A model generated the notes under the pieces. That model saw only the letters and a program-made list of their open reading frames with translations. It was not told the origin of the DNA and did not search any database. DNA of 64,000 bases from contig JBBCIS010000002.1 in assembly GCA_037189845.1 (NCBI GenBank), forward strand, positions 124,001-188,000, in the 5' to 3' direction. Shown here piece after piece: positions 20,001-27,179 of the stretch (position 1 is the first letter of the stretch; each line of letters opens with the position of its first letter). The DNA comes from JAMLHH01 sp037189845. Lineage in GTDB: Bacteria; Bacteroidota; Bacteroidia; Chitinophagales; JADIYW01. A program made the translations under genes and the position numbers.

Positions 20001-20279
20001 TCCGGGACGCAGAGGATCGGGATCATAGATAGCATCATTATCCCAGCGTTCTTTCGGAACAGGTCCCGACATATCTCTTTTCTCCATGAGCGCCCGCCAC
20101 AGAGATTCCAGGTTTTCTATACCACCCGGAAACCTGCAACCCAGTCCCACAATTGCTATCGGTTCTTTTACCGGAGCTGTAGGTTGAGCTTTTGCTGCCT
20201 GGAGTTCTGCTTCTAATTTTTTTATTTTGACAAGAGATTTTTTGAGGACCTCCTGCATTTGTAGAAGTTGTTCGGACAT
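17016..20279 (-). CDS. Type I polyketide synthase (KS-AT-ACP)
   Basis: A 1087-residue single-module synthase. A short N-terminal coiled coil (about 5-30) may act as a docking helix. The ketosynthase (about 38-465) has active-site Cys213 in DAACASS and His348 and His385. The His348 motif is EAHGIGN instead of the usual EAHGTGT. The acyltransferase (about 565-850) has Ser656 in GHSIGEF and the HAFH motif (757-760), associated with malonyl-CoA. The acyl carrier protein carries Ser988 in GFDSMM. There is no reductive domain or thioesterase, so release needs another enzyme or transfer to a partner. A divergent SnoaL-GNAT-nitrilase operon begins 240 bases away. Confidence 0.93.
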   Translation of the reverse strand: MSEQLLQMQEVLKKSLVKIKKLEAELQAAKAQPTAPVKEPIAIVGLGCRFPGGIENLESLWRALMEKRDMSGPVPKERWDNDAIYDPDPLRPGKTHAKTAAFLENDIKAFDAGFFGVVPREAKSIDPLQRMILEVVYEALEEANIPADSLKGTNTAVYIALGNSDYIQARFRSGNLETMDVYDATGIPFATAAGRVSYLYDLQGPNFALDAACASSIVGLHLASEALNKGEADTAIVASANLLLTPELFVGLSKLGSLSASGQCRAFSNDADGYVRGEGCGVAILKRKSDALKNKDHVHAYILGSAVKHDGLSNGFTAPNPKAQLDTIQIALKNANVSVSDIAFVEAHGIGNKFTDAMEINAIANGYKGTNHPIYVGSLKPNIGHLEAAIGMAMLFKVIGTLKHKTVAPNLYFNEPNEDIQWNRIPVKVPAEAVALETHGQPLRAAINLSGYSGTNVHMIFEAAEQETYTATEPGGDTVLVWSAKSEDALQGLVQKYISNWHQLTRNSFSEFAYTLQTGRNHFDVRLSIIASGFEDALKGLEAYAGQTKDYPYKVTTELSAQDTAFLFTGQGAQYHGMCKDLYDDEPVFRQAVDQCAEVLDKMLPTPIRDILWGEADPNLIHQTFYTQPSLFVVEYALAQLWMSRGVQPAALTGHSIGEFVALTIAGAVSLQDALRIVAIRGHLMQSLPAGVGAMAAVLADEETVRYYTQQTNGLVDIAAINTPKAVTISGEKNAVAALVEAMKEVKIKSVPLTVSHAFHSHLMDPILERFMKEVAKISFRNPQIPVISNVTGQELTLEDLTPQYFARHLRGAVRFADDVQYLSTELGIQVFVECGPTPTLIGLAAKTISGEDNVFITSVKKDAGNRKIQVQALQQLFHTSVKLNWNSLYQGKNIRKISLPTYAWQRQVYWENPVRGIVVKEVTAPETTDATIQYMAKELVKAEARQVKVTKENLMAIMQLEGAETLGLLPGQKIDPNKSLREQGFDSMMSGEFLTKLEKHFDTQLEMSLLHTYGTMNELQRYLVDEYLGGGEIDESQAAVTMSDIVFGSDSVGSTHVDNWHEIKDVDPKWLQVFKKFDKMISTPKN

Positions 20280-20280
20280 A

Positions 20281-20307
20281 GTCGTTCTTTAGAAGACGAC
20301 AAATATA
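20281..20307 (-). promoter_or_regulatory. PKS promoter box and leader hairpin
   Basis: On the minus strand TATATTTG (20307-20300) is a perfect -7 box. Just downstream GTCGT and ACGAC (with one bulged base and three more pairs) can form a hairpin ending one base before the PKS ATG at 20279. A start codon touching a leader hairpin may limit translation. Confidence 0.4.
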
Positions 20308-20518
20308 AGAAATTGACACCAGAAGGACGAGTGACAGGAGCCTTTGATCAGAAGATTTGAAAACGATGTCAATTATTTACACCATTAAGAAATTAAGGTA
20401 TAAATCAATAAGGCAGATACTAAAATCCCTCACTTGGCTCCTCCTGAAAAGATGTTTAGGAAATCTTAAGATGAGTATTAACCGGACTTCATTATTTTAG
20501 CCTGATAAATTCACTTTG

Positions 20519-20920
20519 ATGAAAGCAACAGAAATCGTAGTGCAGTATTACCAGGCATTTAATGACAAAAATTGGGAGAAAATGATCTCTTTTGCGGATG
20601 AAAATATTCAACACGATTCCAATCAGGGAGAAACAAGAATAGGAATTGAGCTATTCAGAAAATTTGTAAATAAAATGGATGCTGCCTATGATGAAAAACT
20701 GACTGACATCGTCATCATGGGGGAAGCTACTGATACGCGGGTAGCGGCTGAATTTGTAGTCAACGGCATCTATAAAGTAGCAGAAGAAGGGCTTCCTGCT
20801 GCTCACGGACAAAAATATGTTTTACCTGCAGGTGCATTTCTGGAAGTAAAAAATGGTAAAATTACCAGAGTCACTACTTATTACAATCTTGAGCGCTGGA
20901 TTCAATTAGTGAGTCAATAA
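20519..20920 (+). CDS. SnoaL-like / NTF2-fold protein
   Basis: A 133-residue protein with the NTF2-fold pattern: an N-terminal helix (EIVVQYYQAFNDKNWEKM), a strand with ENIQHDSNQGETRIG, and C-terminal strands ending in NGKITRVTTYYNLERW. This is typical of SnoaL-like polyketide cyclases and the ketosteroid-isomerase group. Its stop overlaps the next ATG by one base, giving an operon with GNAT and nitrilase genes. Its position opposite a polyketide synthase makes a cyclase or isomerase role tempting, but that is inference. An in-frame TTG lies one codon upstream; I use ATG. Confidence 0.78.
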   Translation: MKATEIVVQYYQAFNDKNWEKMISFADENIQHDSNQGETRIGIELFRKFVNKMDAAYDEKLTDIVIMGEATDTRVAAEFVVNGIYKVAEEGLPAAHGQKYVLPAGAFLEVKNGKITRVTTYYNLERWIQLVSQ

Positions 20921-21510
20921 TGGAATTGAAATTTGTCAAAAAAACCGGGGCAGATATCAGAGATTGCTTTGACGATCTGGCACATCTGAGAATTACCGTT
21001 TTCAGAGATTTCCCATATCTGTATGAAGGCACAGTAGATTATGAAAAATCTTATCTGGAAACCTATGCCAATTCAGAAAGAGCGATTTTGTACGCAGTCT
21101 TTGATAATAATAAAATGATAGGCGCTACTACCGCCATACCTTTGGCAGACGAAACAGCAGAGGTACAAGCTCCGTTTATTGAACAAAATTTCGATATCCA
21201 ACGCATCTTTTATTTCGGGGAAAGTATTCTGCTCAAACCTTACCGGGGACTGGGATTAGGTCACAGATTTATGGATGAAAGAGAAAATCATGCAAAATCT
21301 TTCGGACAGTATACACATACGACCTTCTGTTCCGTTGTAAGAAGCGAACATCATCCACTCAAACCGAACGACTATCGTCCCAATGATGTATTCTGGAATA
21401 AAAGACAATATGTACAGCAGCCTCAACTAACTACCCGGTTTGACTGGCCGGATACAGGAGAAATTGCTTCTACTCCAAAAACCATGATTTACTGGATGAA
21501 ATCTCTATAA
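20920..21510 (+). CDS. GNAT-family N-acetyltransferase
   Basis: A 196-residue GNAT protein whose acetyl-CoA loop is visible as YRGLGLGHRFMDE (about 107-119) after the beta-4 strand FGESILLKP. The C-terminal half includes a conserved-looking HHPLKPNDYRPND stretch. It overlaps the SnoaL gene by one base and is three bases from the nitrilase gene. Fused GNAT/carbon-nitrogen hydrolase proteins are known in other bacteria, so the two adjacent products very likely act together. The amine substrate is unknown. Confidence 0.8.
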   Translation: MELKFVKKTGADIRDCFDDLAHLRITVFRDFPYLYEGTVDYEKSYLETYANSERAILYAVFDNNKMIGATTAIPLADETAEVQAPFIEQNFDIQRIFYFGESILLKPYRGLGLGHRFMDERENHAKSFGQYTHTTFCSVVRSEHHPLKPNDYRPNDVFWNKRQYVQQPQLTTRFDWPDTGEIASTPKTMIYWMKSL

Positions 21511-21513
21511 AAT

Positions 21514-22410
21514 ATGAAAGTAGCTACAGCACAATATCCACTGGCATTTCATCATAGCCTGAATGGCTGGAAAAAATATTTTGAAAAATGGGTAAAAGAA
21601 GCTGTTTCCGAAGAGGCTAAAATCCTGCTTTTCCCTGAATATGGGAGTATGGAACTGGTCAGTCTTTTACCACCTCCCGTTCGGCTGGATATTGTAGAGC
21701 AGGTCAGAGAACTATATACGCTGCATAGTGATATAGATAAATTTATAGGACAGCTTTCCAAACAATACCAGATCATCATCATTGCGCCAAGCTTTCCATA
21801 TATTTTACTGAATAAAGTCATTAACAGGGCCAAAGTTTATGGACCAAACGGCTATGCCGGTTATCAGGATAAAATTTTCATGACCAGATTTGAAAGTGAA
21901 GACTGGGATGTCAGTACCGGAGAACCTGTAGTGACTGTTTTTGAAACACAATGGGGAAATTTTGGTATACAAATTTGTTATGACATAGAATTTGCCGTAG
22001 GTAGTAAACTACTTGCAGAAAACGGAGCAGATGTAATTTTTGTACCAAGCTGCTGTGAAACCTTGAGAGGTTCTACCAGAGTCCATATAGGAGCCAGAGC
22101 CAGAGCTCTGGAGTCACAGATTTACACTATAGTATCACAGACTGTAGGTGATTGTGATTGGTCGCCTGCTGTGGACATCAACTATGGATACACAGCAATA
22201 TACAGCACTCCCGATCTTGGGTTTCCGGATGATGGAGTTATTGCAGTTGCCGCTCATCAGACAAAAGGATGGCTGATAGAAAATTTAGATCTGAAAAAGC
22301 TGGATTTTGTGCGTTCACAGGGTAGTGTATTTAATTTTAAAGATTCACAACGACAACATATACAGCTGAAAGACCATCCACTCAGTGTAAGAAGAATAAA
22401 GATTTCCTGA
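21514..22410 (+). CDS. Carbon-nitrogen hydrolase (nitrilase superfamily)
   Basis: The 298-residue product has the nitrilase-superfamily Glu-Lys-Cys triad: Glu in LLFPEYGSMEL (about residue 42), Lys in YQDKIFMTRFE (about 119) and Cys in GIQICYDIEF (about 155). Such enzymes usually hydrolyse amides or carbamoyl groups; some transfer the acyl group. Its partner GNAT lies three bases upstream. Together with the polyketide synthase this could be a small-molecule pathway acting on an amide or amine, which I state as inference only. Confidence 0.88.
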   Translation: MKVATAQYPLAFHHSLNGWKKYFEKWVKEAVSEEAKILLFPEYGSMELVSLLPPPVRLDIVEQVRELYTLHSDIDKFIGQLSKQYQIIIIAPSFPYILLNKVINRAKVYGPNGYAGYQDKIFMTRFESEDWDVSTGEPVVTVFETQWGNFGIQICYDIEFAVGSKLLAENGADVIFVPSCCETLRGSTRVHIGARARALESQIYTIVSQTVGDCDWSPAVDINYGYTAIYSTPDLGFPDDGVIAVAAHQTKGWLIENLDLKKLDFVRSQGSVFNFKDSQRQHIQLKDHPLSVRRIKIS

Positions 22411-22476
22411 AAACCTGATTTTTCATACAATTGAATAGATATAGAATTCTATTTTTGTAAATAAACAATTTCAACT

Positions 22477-22785
22477 ATGCCATATCAAGATTTAGACGTT
22501 GAAGAATTTAAAAGCGGTTTTGAAACAGAAGCCGGTGCTGTCATTATAGATGTAAGAACTCCTGCTGAATTAGCAGAAGGTGAAATAGAGGGACATATCA
22601 TGATTAATGTCATGGATCCTTCTTTCCCGAATAAAATTTCAGAGCTGGATAAAGCTACACCGTATTATATATACTGCAGAAGCGGCAACAGAAGCGGCCA
22701 GGTATGCAATTACATGTCCGGATTGGGCTTCGAAAAGCTATATAATCTCAGAGGTGGTATCATCGCCTGGAATCAGACTCTATAG
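22477..22785 (+). CDS. Rhodanese-like sulfurtransferase
   Basis: A single-domain rhodanese of 102 residues. The active-site loop is YCRSGNRSG with the catalytic Cys at about residue 66, and the N-terminal VIIDVRTPAELAEGEIEGH is the usual CH2A region. Such proteins carry sulfur as a persulfide. A strong terminator follows at 22831-22861. It is cytoplasmic (no signal peptide). It lies 66 bases after the nitrilase gene and may be transcribed with it. Confidence 0.88.
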   Translation: MPYQDLDVEEFKSGFETEAGAVIIDVRTPAELAEGEIEGHIMINVMDPSFPNKISELDKATPYYIYCRSGNRSGQVCNYMSGLGFEKLYNLRGGIIAWNQTL

Positions 22786-22830
22786 GAATACCGCCACCTA
22801 ATACTGAAATCAATCATCTTAATGATGACA

Positions 22831-22861
22831 AATCCAAAGCACAATGTGCTTTGGATTTTTT
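22831..22861 (+). terminator. Rho-independent terminator after rhodanese gene
   Basis: A perfect 13-bp inverted repeat, AATCCAAAGCACA (22831-22843) with TGTGCTTTGGATT (22845-22857), is followed by a T run. It closes the SnoaL-GNAT-nitrilase-rhodanese transcript. Confidence 0.85.
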
Positions 22862-22873
22862 GTGTAATATTGT

Positions 22874-22949
22874 CGGGTGAGGGATAGAACGGAGGATCGT
22901 CCGCCGCGGCGGAAAGCCGTAGTGATAGCCCGACCTGAAAGGTCACCCG
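22874..22949. repeat. G+C-rich structured interspersed element
   Basis: The ends pair perfectly (CGGGTGA 22874-22880 with TCACCCG 22943-22949). Inside are a GACC/GGTC hairpin and a CCGCCGCGGCGG palindrome, and the block is followed by seven A residues. Base composition is far from its surroundings. Elements with a GGGATAG...AGCCCGACC layout are scattered between genes in many Bacteroidota genomes; their function is not established. It separates the rhodanese terminator from the thioredoxin gene. Confidence 0.5.
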
Positions 22950-22962
22950 CAAAAAAACAGAA

Positions 22963-23265
22963 ATGAATACAGTTACTTTTGACAAAATAGTACGGTCTGA
23001 AGAATTTGCACTCATCTATTTCTATGCAAGCTGGTGCGGTCCTTGTAAAGCAATGTCTCCTGTTTTGAAAAAATTACAAACGGAATCAGGTACAAAGGTA
23101 AAGTTTATCTATATCGATATTGAAAAATCCCGCGCACTGACTGACAGGTACAAAGTGCGTTCTACTCCCACTTTCTTACTGCTGAATAACGGTCGGACAC
23201 TTTGGCGAAAAACCGGAGGTATGCCGTTAGCAGTTATAAAATCAGAAATTTTCAAATTTTTATAA
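22963..23265 (+). CDS. Thioredoxin
   Basis: A 100-residue thioredoxin with the redox-active WCGPC motif (about residues 24-28), the structural cis-Pro in VRSTPTFLLLNNG and the YIDIEKSRALTDRYKV middle helix. It lacks a signal peptide and should be cytoplasmic. The helix after the active site (KAMSPVLKKL) is ordinary. It is monocistronic or first after the G+C-rich element. The same-strand rhodanese gene upstream suggests a shared sulfur or thiol theme but is separated by a terminator. Confidence 0.9.
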   Translation: MNTVTFDKIVRSEEFALIYFYASWCGPCKAMSPVLKKLQTESGTKVKFIYIDIEKSRALTDRYKVRSTPTFLLLNNGRTLWRKTGGMPLAVIKSEIFKFL

Positions 23266-23458
23266 TACGATAACAAAAGTTTCGGATCCGTTTTATATCT
23301 TTGCACCGCTTTTGAAATTAAAATAATTGTCATAACAACAGTCCGCAATTACAAAATCGTCAAAAAGCTTTCCGAAAATATCTTCATAATATCAAATTGT
23401 TTATATTTTTGATCAATATTTAGGGAATATTAAATTTTTAAGACAAAAACTTATATAC

Positions 23459-23490
23459 TTGATAAAAAAGAAATAGTTTTATTAGATTTG
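23459..23490 (+). promoter_or_regulatory. Promoter for tRNA-like RNA
   Basis: TTG (23459-23461), a 21-bp spacer and TAGATTTG (23483-23490) match the Bacteroidota promoter form. The predicted transcription start near 23495 is about 15 bases before the tRNA-like RNA. A separate TATCTTTG box lies at 23296-23303 without a matching -33 element. Confidence 0.6.
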
Positions 23491-23510
23491 TCATCCGAAT
23501 ACGTAATCAT

Positions 23511-23679
23511 TGTGAGGTGATGAAATTGGCAGCCATGCCCTCTTGTCTCGGGGGTGGGGAGTTCAAAATAAAGACTGGATATTGCCGGACTGCCCGTTGA
23601 CGGCCGACAGGGGTTGACCACCAAGTTCTTTGTCCAGTTCCTAATTGCCTCGTGGAGGTTCGAATCCTTCCCTTACAGC
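23511..23679 (+). ncRNA. tRNA-Leu-derived RNA with ~99-nt variable region
   Basis: The ends fold as a tRNA. A 7-bp acceptor stem pairs 23511-23517 with 23671-23677. The short class II D arm (ATG/CAT) has the AATTGGCAG loop, and the T arm is GGAGG-TTCGAAT-CCTTC (23654-23670). A 5-bp anticodon stem (CCCTC/GGGGG) holds the loop TTGTCTC. The arms resemble Bacteroidota tRNA-Leu(GAG), but the loop is changed and position 37 is a pyrimidine. The variable region is 99 bases (23555-23653), against 10-24 in class II tRNAs, and has its own stems (ACTGGA/TCCAGT). No CCA is encoded. It has its own promoter and terminator. It is too short for tmRNA. A decoding role is doubtful. Confidence 0.6.
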
Positions 23680-23681
23680 TT

Positions 23682-23712
23682 AAATCCCAATCTAACAGGT
23701 TGGGATTTTTTA
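23682..23712 (+). terminator. Terminator of tRNA-like RNA
   Basis: AAATCCCAA (23682-23690) pairs with TTGGGATTT (23700-23708), followed by a T run. It lies directly after the tRNA-like RNA, so that RNA looks like a complete transcription unit. Confidence 0.75.
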
Positions 23713-23787
23713 TTTTCCGCACTTTATACTTCATTGCATCTTTATCATCTGATACGAATACGAAGTGATTTTCCTACTTTAGCGGAT

Positions 23788-24570
23788 ATGTCCAATCTGA
23801 AAATTATTTCTTATAACGTCAACGGTATCCGTTCTGCTTTATCCAAAGGTCTTTCTAACTGGATTGAGGCAAACGATTATGATATCATTCTCTTTCAAGA
23901 GATTAAAGCCGACTTATCTGCTATTCCTTATGACATTTTTGAGCACCTGGGATATCAGCACACCTGGTTTCCTGCCCAGAAAAAAGGCTATAGCGGCGTA
24001 GGTGCTATCTTCAGGAAAACACCTGATACAATTATACATGGTATGGGTGTTGAAGAGTTTGACTATGAAGGCAGGCTAATGCGTCTGGATTTCGGACATC
24101 TTACGATCATCAACTCTTACTTTCCATCCGGAACCAGCGGAGATATTCGTCAGGATATCAAGATGAAATATCTGGACACTTTTTATGACTACATTCAGGA
24201 TCTGAAAACCACCAGGCCTAATATTCTTATTTCCGGCGATTACAATATCTGTCATCATGAAATAGATATACATGATCCGAAAGGCAATAAGAACTCTTCG
24301 GGTTTCCTGCCGGAAGAGCGGGCCTGGATGAGTAAGTATTTTGCAAATGGATTTGCTGACTCTTTCAGACATTTTAATCAGGATCCGCATCACTATTCGT
24401 GGTGGTCATACAGAGCAGGCGCGAGAGGAAATAATAAGGGTTGGAGAATTGATTATCACGCGGTTACTGATCCAGTAAAACCTTTTTTACGTTCAGCTTC
24501 TATCCTGCCGGATGTCGTACATTCCGACCATTGCCCTATCTTTGTAGAAATAGATGATCAAATCATCTGA
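23788..24570 (+). CDS. xth: Exodeoxyribonuclease III
   Basis: ExoIII-family AP endonuclease/3'-exonuclease for base excision repair. From the ATG at 23788 it has 260 residues with all motifs: ISYNVNGIRSAL at the N-terminus, LFQEIKAD (metal-binding Glu), SGDYNICHHEID, GWRIDYHAVT and the terminal HSDHCPIF with the catalytic His. The frame remains open upstream to 23614, but that segment overlaps the RNA gene and its terminator. The next gene starts 14 bases later. Confidence 0.93.
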   Translation: MSNLKIISYNVNGIRSALSKGLSNWIEANDYDIILFQEIKADLSAIPYDIFEHLGYQHTWFPAQKKGYSGVGAIFRKTPDTIIHGMGVEEFDYEGRLMRLDFGHLTIINSYFPSGTSGDIRQDIKMKYLDTFYDYIQDLKTTRPNILISGDYNICHHEIDIHDPKGNKNSSGFLPEERAWMSKYFANGFADSFRHFNQDPHHYSWWSYRAGARGNNKGWRIDYHAVTDPVKPFLRSASILPDVVHSDHCPIFVEIDDQII

Positions 24571-24584
24571 AATGACCATTGATT

Positions 24585-26318
24585 ATGTATAGAATTCTGA
24601 CATTACTCATATTCACAGCAATTTTGACGGGTTGTAAAGATACCGTTACCAATAATGACAAGCTAAGGCCTGCAAAAGGCGGCAGATACTACGGAGGTAC
24701 TTTAAGATATAATGAGGAAGAATTTCTTAAAAGCCTGTATCCGCTCAATGTTACCGAAGTAACCGGACACAGGATCACAGAGCAGATTTATGAAGGTCTG
24801 GTCACCTTTAACCAGCAGACATTAGCAATAGAACCTTCGCTGGCGAAAAGCTGGGATGTCAACCCGCAAGGAACTTTGTACACCTTTCATCTGAGAACAG
24901 ATGTGTATTTTCATGATGATGCGTGTTTTCCGGATGGCACAGGCAGAAAATTCACAGCACAGGATGTAAAATATTGTTTTGATCGTATATGCTACAACAA
25001 TCCTGCGGATAATCAGGGTTTCTGGGTTTTCAAAGATGTAGTGAAAGGTGCCAACGAATATAATGAGGCTACCGGAAAGAAACAGATGCCTGCCGGTGGT
25101 GTAGAAGGTGTAAAAGTCCTCAATGACAGTACGGTTACCGTTGAATTGTATGAACCTTTTTCTGTGTTTTTATCCAGGCTGGGGCTCATTTTTGCCAAGG
25201 TATATCCAAAAGAAGCTGTTGATGCTTATGGTGGAGAGATGCGCATCAAGTGCGTGGGTACTGGCCCTTACAAGCTGAAGATCATGAGAGAAAACGAAAT
25301 CACTTTTCTGACGCGCAATGATAATTATTGGGGGAAGGATGAATTCGGCAATCAGCTTCCATATATTGACTACATTAAGGTTACTTATATCAAAGAGAAA
25401 AGAGCGGAGCTGCTTTCATTCAAAAAAGGCAACATTGACTTCCTGTACAAATTTCCACTGGATATGGTGGATGAAGTTCTGAAACCGGATGGCACTCTGA
25501 AAGATGAATTCAAACAATATCAGCTGCAGTCAGAACCTGTTATGGCGTTGCAATATTATGGATTTCTGAATATCCATCCGATTTTCAAAGACAAAAGAGT
25601 CAGACAGGCCTTTTGCTATGCAGTAGACAGAGAGAGATTGTGCACTTACACACTGAGAAATTCCGGCTTCCCTGCAAAATACGGCATGGTACCTCCGGGA
25701 ACAGGTACTTACGATGCTACATTGGTAAAGGGATATGTATTTGACCCGGAAAAAGCCAGAGCTTTATTAGCAGAAGCAGGCTACCCGGGCGGTAAAGATT
25801 TTCCTAAAATCACACTTCAGCTCAATAGCGGCGGGGGGCGAAACAGCCAGGTTGCAGAAGCTATCCAAAAAATGCTCGATGAGGTACTGAGTGTCAAAGT
25901 AGAATTATTGACAGTTCCATGGGCTCAGCATACAGAGGCAGTTGAATCAGCAAAAGCTGCTTTCTGGCGTTTGGGCTGGGTAGCAGATTATCCGGAAGCA
26001 GAAAACTTTCTCAATCTTTTCCTGTCTAAGTACGTACCTGCTGATGTGAATGAAAAAACCTACATCAATTCGTACCGGTATGTCAACAAAGAGTTTGACA
26101 GAGTACTGGAAAAAGCTCTGAGAACTATTGATGATAAAGAAAGGAACAAATTATATGCAGAGGCGGATCAGATCGTCACCAACGATGCTCCGGTTCTTCC
26201 ATTGTTTTATGACAAAGATCATCGTCTTTTACAGCCAAATCTGCAAAACTTCCACCAAAATGCTATGGAATACAGGAATTATGCAATAGCTTATTTCACT
26301 CCGAAAAAGTCTCAATAG
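24585..26318 (+). CDS. Peptide-type ABC transporter substrate-binding lipoprotein
   Basis: A 577-residue SBP_bac_5 (OppA/DppA-like) protein. The N-terminus is a lipoprotein signal ending in LTGC (Cys about residue 17). Family features follow: EGLVTFNQQTLAIEPSLAKSWDV, TAQDVKYCFDRI, RVRQAFCYAVDRERL and the C-terminal NDAPVLPLFYDKDH. No permease or ATPase genes lie nearby, so it is an orphan. I use ATG 24585 rather than the TTG at 24579. A terminator shared with the convergent gene follows. Confidence 0.9.
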   Translation: MYRILTLLIFTAILTGCKDTVTNNDKLRPAKGGRYYGGTLRYNEEEFLKSLYPLNVTEVTGHRITEQIYEGLVTFNQQTLAIEPSLAKSWDVNPQGTLYTFHLRTDVYFHDDACFPDGTGRKFTAQDVKYCFDRICYNNPADNQGFWVFKDVVKGANEYNEATGKKQMPAGGVEGVKVLNDSTVTVELYEPFSVFLSRLGLIFAKVYPKEAVDAYGGEMRIKCVGTGPYKLKIMRENEITFLTRNDNYWGKDEFGNQLPYIDYIKVTYIKEKRAELLSFKKGNIDFLYKFPLDMVDEVLKPDGTLKDEFKQYQLQSEPVMALQYYGFLNIHPIFKDKRVRQAFCYAVDRERLCTYTLRNSGFPAKYGMVPPGTGTYDATLVKGYVFDPEKARALLAEAGYPGGKDFPKITLQLNSGGGRNSQVAEAIQKMLDEVLSVKVELLTVPWAQHTEAVESAKAAFWRLGWVADYPEAENFLNLFLSKYVPADVNEKTYINSYRYVNKEFDRVLEKALRTIDDKERNKLYAEADQIVTNDAPVLPLFYDKDHRLLQPNLQNFHQNAMEYRNYAIAYFTPKKSQ

Positions 26319-26395
26319 TATTGTATTCTGCTTACAACCTGGTTTTACAGGAATAAAAATATTTTCCAGGTTTGAGAGCTTGATAATATCGAAAT

Positions 26396-26426
26396 AAAAA
26401 AGGAAGTCGTTTTGACTTCCTTTTTT
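26396..26426. terminator. Bidirectional terminator
   Basis: AAAAAAGGAAGTC (26396-26408) and GACTTCCTTTTTT (26414-26426) form a perfect hairpin with T runs in both directions. It lies between convergent genes and can serve both. Confidence 0.88.
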
Positions 26427-26447
26427 ATTATCATGAAGGCTGATTAA

Positions 26448-27107
26448 TTATCCGTTTGCTTTTTTGTGATCAGCAAGGAATTGTGCCAAACCAGCATCTG
26501 TCAATGGATGCTTTAGCAATCCTGTAATAGATGAAAGCGGACAAGTCACTACGTCTGCTCCTACTTCTGCACATTTTACGATATGAAGAGGGTTTCTGAT
26601 ACTTGCAGCCAATACCTGCGTATCGAACATATAGTTGCTGTAAATCTGCACAATCTGCTCAATCAGGTCGATACCATCCAAATGTATATCATCCAGTCTG
26701 CCGATGAACGGACTGATATATGTAGCTCCTGCTTTAGCTGCCAAAAGTGCTTGTCCCGGAGAAAATATCAAAGTACAGTTAGTACGGATATCATTATCTG
26801 TAAAATATTTAATGGCCTTGATACCATCTTTGATCATAGGCACTTTTACTACGATATTATCATGAAGTTCAGCAAGAATTTCACCCTCTCTGATAATACC
26901 TTCATAATCAGTAGCAATAACTTCTGCGCTTACATCACCATCACCTGCGATCTCACAAATTTTCACATAATGTTCCAGAATATTTTGCTGGCCTGTAATC
27001 CCTTCTTTTGCCATCAGTGAAGGATTGGTGGTCACGCCGTCTAAAACACCTAAATCATAGGCTTCTCTAATTTGATCAAGGTTGGCTGTATCTACGAAGA
27101 ATTTCAT
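26448..27107 (-). CDS. Transaldolase-like fructose-6-phosphate aldolase
   Basis: A 219-residue class I aldolase of the small transaldolase/FSA group. It shows FVDTANLDQIREAYDLG and GVTTNPSLMAKEG at the N-terminus, the Schiff-base Lys in IVVKVPMIKDG (about residue 88) and the FIGRLDD motif (about 136-142). The length fits TalC/FsaA-like enzymes and is shorter than classical transaldolases. The exact reaction, transaldolase or fructose-6-phosphate aldolase, cannot be decided by eye. It is convergent with the peptide-binding protein gene. Confidence 0.9.
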   Translation of the reverse strand: MKFFVDTANLDQIREAYDLGVLDGVTTNPSLMAKEGITGQQNILEHYVKICEIAGDGDVSAEVIATDYEGIIREGEILAELHDNIVVKVPMIKDGIKAIKYFTDNDIRTNCTLIFSPGQALLAAKAGATYISPFIGRLDDIHLDGIDLIEQIVQIYSNYMFDTQVLAASIRNPLHIVKCAEVGADVVTCPLSSITGLLKHPLTDAGLAQFLADHKKANG

Positions 27108-27179
27108 CAGTTAAGAATTATGCACTAAAAATAAGGGAATTGTATGTATTCCGAAAAATAAAATCATGAAAGGTGAAAA

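Noticed and set aside
23511..23679. tmRNA
   Set aside because: The RNA keeps a D arm and an anticodon arm, is far too short, and shows no tag-peptide frame or encoded CCA.
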